From positions 1,846,768-1,910,767 of the forward strand of contig NC_069133.1 in assembly GCF_026914265.1 (NCBI RefSeq): DNA of 64,000 nt, in the 5' to 3' direction. The stretch is from Mya arenaria (Eukaryota > Mollusca > Bivalvia > Myida > Myidae). A program made the position numbers and the translations under genes. Every line of letters begins with the position of its first letter. Positions within the stretch are counted from its first letter, which is position 1. Below, in pieces: positions 57,151 through 64,000 of the stretch. A model generated the notes under the pieces. The model made no database searches. It was given only the letters and a program-made list of their open reading frames with translations, and was not told the origin of the DNA.

Positions 57151-58433
57151 ACGCAGAACAACTTGCGCACGCGGCGCTTCTGAATGTATATACTGAGATA
57201 AATGTGGATGATTCAATGTATATCTTAGAAAATGATTGGTGAACATTTTGTAAAATGTTGGTGATATTCATTTATTGATCGATGCACTATTATAAATATA
57301 TATATATATATATACATTTTTTTAGTAAATTTCGATAGTCTGTGTGTAACCAATTTGATCATGCAAACGCATGGTAATTCTACATTTAATGTGCCTACGT
57401 GTTCGCAATAGTGTTTAATTCATGAGCTTCTGATCATTTCAATATTTGTTGTTGTTTTTTTCATTTCTTAATGCATCCACAGCCTTATGATGGTTTAAAT
57501 GTCCATGTTACCTTTTAGTTGGTTAAAATTTGTATTTAAGGCGTGTATTTAACATGCGTTCCCTCTTTTAACAGATGAAGGATCGAACAAAATTATGGGG
57601 CTTTGTCTTCTTCGTCAACAGTTAGTTCATACCCAACGGTCTGCTTATTCGCACGGGACCTACAAGAACTCAAATTCCCTCATTTCTGTTATTTTGTGAA
57701 TTTAATATATGCCCATTTTTAAGTCGTAGCATGAAATCTCTCCAGAGTGTTAAAAATATATTAACGGGGCTCGTATTTACCAAGTCTTGCGTCAGGTTTT
57801 GGCCGTTTTGGGGGAGGATTTATGGCTGACTTTGACATAAGCTTTATATCTATGCTAATATCATTTCCAATCTAGCAGCCTATTGTTTCGGCAAAATTAT
57901 ATTTATATTTCACTTTTGTCATTAAAAAAAGAAATCGTCTTCTGCTCAAAAAACTTGCTTTGGCGTGAGGTATGAATATGCATATTGGTACCTAGGTCAT
58001 ATTAAAACGTAACTCGGAATGCCATTTTGTGTTGATTGGGTCAACGTTGCTGTTACATAATGTAGGAAATGGTTTCTGCTCAATTAGTAGTAGAATATTA
58101 TTCATCCTAACCCAAATGACTTGTATGTTCGTACTTTTTTATTTTTGAGTTTGTCAAAAATACCCATCAAGTACAGCAACTCCCGAGAACTTAATTACTG
58201 CAACTTCAGATACTTAAAAGATGTGCACCTCAGGTGTTAACCAATAATTGACTCTGTAGCTTCTGATCTGAAATAGAAAGTATAAAGCATGTTCATTGAA
58301 TTTTTAATAGCGTTTTTTTTCTATTTGAATGAAATTGATTAATTGATATGTTAATGATTAGTTTCAACTTTAATATGTGCATGTAGGCTATTGTATCTAC
58401 ACGTTCACATGCAAGAAGTGTTTTACAATCACT

Positions 58434-58728
58434 GCGATCGTTCATTCGGTGCTCCTCGGCCATTTTTATCGAAAACAACCTAAATAAAGTGTTTTAGCTT
58501 GTATGTATTGATCTTAGTTTAAAATGATTGCCAGTGAAGTTGTATTGTTAAAACATAATTAAGATTCCCAAGAGTTAAGTAATTAAGTTTAACTGCTAAA
58601 TTAAATTACTAGGCGGTCTACTTGCAGCGGTCTTAAACATACCGATTACAGAGTATGTAAACCGTCCATATACATTCGAGGCTGTTTTCGATAAAAAATG
58701 GCCGAGGAGTTCCGAATGTGCGATCGAT
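58434..58728. repeat. Inverted repeat pair of about 55 bp
   Basis: The arms are 58434-58490 and 58679-58728, with about 190 bp between. Both contain gttttcgataaaaa(a)tggccgaggag followed by ccgaatg and cgatcg, in opposite orientation and pointing away from each other. They could be the ends of a small foldback element or an inverted duplication of a gene start. Confidence 0.6.
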
Positions 58729-59265
58729 ATTAAGGGTAACACATAATTTGCTTTGAACAACGAAAACGAGATGTTATGGTCGCTAAAAATTCGGCTTGTG
58801 AAAAATCATTTTATTTATAAAATATAGACACCAAAAAGGAATTTAAAACTTTTAAAAACGATACAAAGTGACTACTTAATGACTATTGATAAACTTTGAA
58901 CTGTACACTTTGTTTTCATATATGCATTTGCATTATGCACAAAGCCTCGTTATACTTAGCACTTATAATATCCTCATGTTTGTAAACTCTGTTTGCATTG
59001 AGTGTATGAATACACTTTGAAACTTTGAATGTAATTAGAACAGAAAAATATTTTTAACATTCTAGTTTTAATGGATGGTGTACCAATGCACGGGGTGGAT
59101 AATGGATGGAAGGGCCTGAGGCAAAGAGCTTCATACCGGGTCATGCACCAGGCACACGTATTCGGGCGATTTTATCATTCATATTAATGTTGGTGGGTGT
59201 AAAATTAAGAGTTTATAATAAACGGACTTAACAAAAAGAATGCGAATTTAAATCTCCTTCACATA

Positions 59266-59417
59266 TTAGTACCGTATTTCGCAGATGGGCAATTCATTGT
59301 ATTCACAGCCCACGTCGTTCCACTGATAATTACGAGAGGCTGAAAACATAACACAGTCTTCTCCCTGTAGACCATTGGGTACCCCAGCAAGATCATTGGG
59401 TTCCCCAGCAGACCAGT
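59266..59417 (-). CDS. Last exon of a second C-type lectin (partial)
   Basis: After an acceptor (tattttatag, minus strand) the exon reads DWSAGEPND, then a longer loop, GEDCVMFSASRNYQWNDVGCEYNELPICEIRY and stop. It corresponds to exon 4 of the lectin at 50479-53893 (DWSSGEPND ... GEDC ... NYQWND ... C), with the same phase. EPN and WND calcium-binding motifs are present. Relative to the first lectin the loop between EPND and GEDC is seven residues longer, created by a short tandem duplication. I find no upstream exons before the LINE at 60.06 kb, so either they lie beyond the LINE or the window, or the gene is a fragment. The two lectins are same-strand tandem paralogues. Confidence 0.7.
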
Positions 59418-60059
59418 CTATAAAATAATAAACGTTTATAATAAATGACACGGATGCCCCCCCACCCCCCACACACGTCCATGTATTTGTAATATGAATA
59501 TGTTTATTTTTAAGTAAGTTTGATCTGATCTGATGATCAATGCAATGGAAATTGTGAATGATATTTGACACACAGCAATTTTTCAATGTTCTCTTTATAA
59601 AGAATCTACGAACGCCGTAATGCGACGAAACTATGTTTTTAATTCGGGCTATCGGGACATATGGGCATATTAAATACCAATGCCTTGAGAATCTAAATTT
59701 AAGCTGCTGGCGATCATGACCCTTATCATGCCTGTTCAAACCCCAAGATGTGCCTCCAAATGAATATGTTACTAAACACTAAAACACGTTTCATCACTTT
59801 ACGTAATTCCTAACTGTAATTAACGAGTGAGTAGCTTTTTTCCTAATATTCAATAATAGCGACCTTGGCCCGACCAACCAAAGTACATTTTTACATTAGC
59901 TTCCTAATTAACAACAAGTTTCGTTATTATGAGAGCAGAAACCATTGTTCTATTTGTAGTAACAACAACCTTTAAAACACCAACTCTTATGCAATTTCAT
60001 GATACGTCTTCTTATGAGTTTGTTGCACCCCAAGTATCATTAAGTACTGTGCATCAAAC

Positions 60060-63000
60060 TGAATATGAAGCATTCGGGGTACTACATCAATGAACAATTT
60101 CCACCCGAAATCGACGAACGACGGAGACAACTGTTCCCAGTGATGAGAAACTATAAAACAAATCCTCAAAACAATGAAAGGTGTCGTCTAGTTCGAGACA
60201 AACTGTACGTAGGGAACAAAGTTTACGACCCCAAACCCGAGTCACTAGTGTATCCTAAACACCAAAACACTCAGACACGAGACACTGCGATGCAGGAAAC
60301 ACAGCGCCCGGAGCGAGGTGACACCACTAGAAACCGTGCCCCGTCACAGGCAAGGTATGGCCATGTGAATTTTGCCACACCAAACAGATTCAGCGTACTT
60401 GCGGACCAAGTCTCTGACCCCCATACCCCACGGGGCAGACAGATAATTATATCTCCCCCACTCCCCTTGAAGAAACTATGTTAAAACGCCCAAGAGAGTC
60501 TGAGCCACTAGAGAACCTGGCAGCACCTCAAACAAACACCGCAACGGTACACGAGGATGTCGTGCAGACAGCGACAGAGAGTGACTAGGCCAGGACAGAG
60601 GAGTGCAACCCTCATGACAGTTTTTTGAACAATGCATATATATGTGTCAAAATGCCAATTTTTTTTGTCAAAATAGTAAAATTAAACTTTTATCTTTAAA
60701 CGTCTGTGGAATAGTATCGAAGCAAATTTGCCCAGAATTTATTTCTTTTATCAATGCATTTGATATTATTGGCTTCCAAGAAACTAAAACAGATTGTTTG
60801 GACCAAGTAGAAATAGAAAATTTTACTTTGCATTTTAAACATCGACAACAGATTGTTAAACGGAAATCAGGTGGTTTATGTGTTGGGATTAAAAACGAGT
60901 TACATATTACCTTATGTATCAGTAATTGACACAGATTGTAACCTTGTGATGTGGCTTAAGTTGTCTGAAAAGTTTACTGGTAAAGGGGATATTTTACTAG
61001 GCGTGGTGTATCTGCCACCTGAAAACTCGGATTACGCGATAGATGACCCATTTATAGTATTACAAAACGATACTGATAATCTGTCTCGAAAGTATAAACA
61101 TGTATGTCTATTTGGAGATTTTAACTCGAGAACAAAAGATTTGGAAGATTTTGTCACACCTGACTATGAAATTTTTCATGAAATGCAATTAGATGAATTA
61201 TATTCAGATTTAAACTCGGATACGTCATACTTTAGCGAGTCGAACTTGTGTAAAAATAGATGCAATCAAGGCCTATAAATTAATTGATTTTGAGAAGCTT
61301 AACGGCATGTATGTATTAAACGGTAGAACACCAGGTGATTTATTAGGTCACACCACGTGTAAATCGGTTAGTACGGTGGACTAATTTATTTCTAGTCCGA
61401 ATTTGTTTTGTAATATAGATAATCTATGTGTGCACGATTTTTGTACCTTGCTTTCCGACGTTCATAATCCAGTGAGCCTTGATGACAGATCACATATTTT
61501 GTTGTAAACAAACAATTAGTAATGAACGTAATGGTTGCCAAACACATAATGCGAAGTTATGGGATAATACCAACCCAAACGAATTTGTAAATAACATAAA
61601 AAGAAATGATATATACAATATTATACATGAATTAGACCATTTGCAAGAGCAAAATATTGTTAACAATGAGAATATTAATAATGTTATAAATAAAAATGGA
61701 CAGGTCTTTCACGACAGTGCCAAAACGTCTTTCGGTCCGACCAACTTATCTAGACAGAATATAACCCAAAACAAAGGTAAAAATAAAATTTGGTTTAATA
61801 GCGAATGTAAAAGCGCAAGAAATTTTTTCCATAGAGCAAAGTTTTTGTATAAACTTCGCAGGGATCCCCACCATAAACAATGTTTTAATATTGCAAGTAA
61901 ACACTATAAGAAAGTATTAAACACAAACTATAAAAAACAACAAAGATTAAACGCTTCTAAGTTAAAATAGTTCAGCAAATCTGACCCTAATAGCTTTTGG
62001 AAATATTTAAACGCTCGAAAGCCTAACAACTGCTCTGCATCACTAAATGTAATGTTTGATCATTTTAAAAACGCCAACTCGGGCGATATAACTGAAAATC
62101 ATGCTGATATCACTACGGATACAAATACGTTTGATATTAAAGCAGATGTAGATATACACATGCTAGATAGCGAAATAACACTTGAAGAAATTGAAAGTGC
62201 TCTTAAAAATTAAAAAAAATAATAATAAGGCATCTGGCGATGATAAAATAATAAATGAATACCTGAAATATTCTTTTGATATTATGAAGATTGTGTATCT
62301 TAAGCTTTTTAATATTGTCTTTAAAACTGCAACTATACCCGAAAATTGGACAATTGGTGTTATTAACCCAGTGTATAAAAATAAGGGTGATATGTGTGAT
62401 CCCGCTAATCATCGCCCAATAACACTGCTTAGTATCTTTGGTAAGCTATTTACTACAGTTTTGAATAATAGACTATTAAAATTCATTGAAAAGTACGATA
62501 TGTTAAGCGAATTTCAAACTGGTTTTAGACCAGCACATTCAACAGTCGATAACATGTTTGTTTTGAATATGCTTATAGAACACATGTACACATCTCGCAA
62601 GAAATTGTTCTGTGCCTTTATTGACTTAAAAGGTGCCTTTGATTCGATTAATAGAAACATGCTATGGTTTAAACTACATAAACATAAGATACAAGGAAAC
62701 TTTTTAAATGTTGTTAGGAACATGTACGAACAAGCAAAAAGCTGTGTTAAGGTGAATGGAACTAAGTCGGACCATTTCCCTTGTTGTGTTGGGGTCCGGC
62801 AAGGAGAAAGTTTATCTCCTTTACTGTTTTCATTCTTTGTAATTGATTTGCATCAATATTTTCTAAGTATCTTGGTTGTAAATGGTATTGTTATTAACAA
62901 ACATGAATATGATTACAGGTTAATTGATTTTTTAAAGTTATTTTTACTCCTTTATGCGGACGATACTGTTATATTGTCTGAATCTGCTATAGATTTACAG

Positions 63001-63440
63001 AATGCACTAAACCTGTATGAGAACTATTGTTAACAGTGGAATTTAACTGTTAATACCTCAAAAACTAAGGTTGTCATTTTCTCTAGAGGTAGATTAAACC
63101 ACCATACGTTTTCTTTATGTAATGATACAATAGATGTTATTACGGAATATAAATATCTAGGAGTTATTTTTACTAAAAGTGGCTCGTTTTGTAAAACAAA
63201 GGACTATATTGCAAAACAGGCAATGTTCTGTTTGCTTAAAAAGTCAAAATATTTATGTTCATCTATTGATTTACAAATAGATTTGTACAACAAAATTATC
63301 AAACCTATATTACTATACGGTTGTGAATGTTGGGGTTTTGGCAACAATTACATACTCGAAAAGGTCCAATTGAAATTTCTAAAATATATATTAAATGTTA
63401 ATTAAAAGAAGTACGCCAAACTATGTGTTATATCAAAGTA
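60060..63440 (+). mobile_element. Decayed APE-type LINE (ORF1 C-terminus, endonuclease, reverse transcriptase)
   Basis: The frame 60065-60484 (YYINEQFPPEIDERRRQL, VRDKLYVG) is the C-terminal part of an L1-like ORF1. From 60642 comes ORF2: an AP-endonuclease (LSLNVCGIVSK, IIGFQETKTD, GVVYLPPENSD, LFGDFNSRTKD), a linker, and from 62182 a reverse transcriptase with NHRPITLLSIFGKLF, GFRPAHSTVDN, FIDLKGAFDSINR, VRQGESLSPLLF, the catalytic YADD, and EYKYLGVIF. It is dead: the frame shifts near 60900, there are stops near 61278, 61383, 61970 and 63033, and the last stretch ends at about 63440 (LNVN then KRSTPNYVLYQ). The 5' end is truncated within ORF1. The clade was not resolved. Confidence 0.88.
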
Positions 63441-64000
63441 TGCCTTATAATGGAAACACTGTATGGAGCCCAGGCCCAGGATATGCCCAATGTGCCACAC
63501 CTGTATCCATTGGTACATCGACACAAAACGTAAACAACGATTTATGGGTCAAGGTTATGAATAAATTGGACATAATGGACAAAAAACTGGCTGAACTAGA
63601 TTCCATTCAATCTAGCGTAAATAACCTAACTGTCCGCATGGACAGCATAGATCACAAGATCAGTGACTTTGAGGTCAAAATCCGTGACATAGAGATCAGT
63701 TTATTTCTAGTCCGAATTTGCTGGTGAAAAAAAAATGAACAAGAACAATCACAGAAGGAAAACTCTCTCAATAATGAGATACAGGACTTAAAATATCGCA
63801 GTATGCGGGACAACCTTCTGTTCCACAAAATCCCTGAAGAGAGAGACGAAAATTGTGAACATAAAGTATAAAACTCATTGAGGAAAAGCTTAAAGTCACA
63901 AATGCATCAACCGATATTCGGATCCAGCGCGCCCATCGCATAGGCGCTTTCAACGCAGCCAAAACGCGGCCGATCGTCGCCAAATTCGCCTTCTATCCAG
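63441..64000 (+). mobile_element. Start of a second LINE copy (ORF1 N-terminal part), cut by the window edge
   Basis: From MPYNGNTVWSPGPGYAQ the sequence runs into a coiled-coil-like stretch (MDKKLAELDSIQSSVNNL), then NEIQDLKYRSMRDNLLF, IPEERDE, RIQRAHRIGAFNAAKTRPIVAKF. This is the L1-type ORF1 core that normally precedes the ORF1 C-terminus found at 60065. The frame is already broken (near 63720 and 63870). It continues beyond the right edge. Confidence 0.75.

Larger units (their letters stand above)
55766..59265. other. Intergenic region between the two lectin genes
   Basis: No host gene was recognised. It contains a fossil DIRS-like fragment (about 56440-57150), a (ta)n run near 57298-57315 and an inverted repeat pair near 58434-58728. 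The rest is AT-rich and unassigned. Confidence 0.5.

Overview
This is AT-rich animal nuclear DNA: spliced genes with many short exons and GT-AG introns, LINE, SINE and DNA-transposon debris, and long introns full of tandem repeats. C-type lectins with signal peptides, the repeat style and the two-gene lectin cluster suggest a mollusc, most likely a bivalve. That placement is inference, because nothing in the window names a species.

Left to right: (1) at 1.1-1.2 kb, minus strand, a lone first exon of a second, diverged eRF1-like gene runs off the left edge. (2) At 2.97-12.40 kb, minus strand, lies a complete 10-exon eRF1 gene (translation termination factor, 441 aa). Its first intron holds a 684-bp Mutator-like MITE and a 2.3-kb terminal-inverted-repeat element with facing arrays of tandem units. 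(3) At 15.23-18.62 kb, plus strand, is a complete 6-exon PSTK gene (phosphoseryl-tRNA kinase of the selenocysteine pathway, 338 aa), divergent from eRF1. One gene product terminates at UGA and the other helps recode UGA. (4) At 19.2-20.3 kb is a 5'-truncated LINE. (5) At 22.68-48.62 kb, minus strand, lies a complete 25-exon major vault protein gene (854 aa). All splice phases close, and the introns carry a tRNA-derived SINE with target-site duplication, two tRNA-like tandem arrays (69-bp and about 95-bp units), an array rich in nuclear-receptor half-site motifs, several mollusc-type interspersed repeats and three DNA elements. (6) At 48.7-49.7 kb is a LINE 3' fragment. (7) At 50.48-53.89 kb, minus strand, is a small secreted C-type lectin gene whose first intron is full of tandem copies of its own exon end and splice donor. 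(8) At 54.6-55.8 kb is a second copy of a 1.2-kb hairpin-ended element also present in the vault gene. (9) At 56.4-57.2 kb is a fossil DIRS-like retroelement fragment. (10) At 59.27-59.42 kb, minus strand, is the last exon of a second C-type lectin. (11) From 60.06 kb to the right edge is a decayed APE-type LINE joined to the start of another LINE copy.

The eRF1, PSTK and vault models were assembled exon by exon from the sequence; every junction has a consistent phase and GT/AG ends. Three genes (eRF1, vault, lectin) share an odd pattern: short tandem repeats that grew out of an exon edge together with its splice site. I found no convincing prokaryotic features and no CRISPR array. Any general statement about family function is from known biology of eRF1, PSTK, MVP and C-type lectins, not from this sequence.
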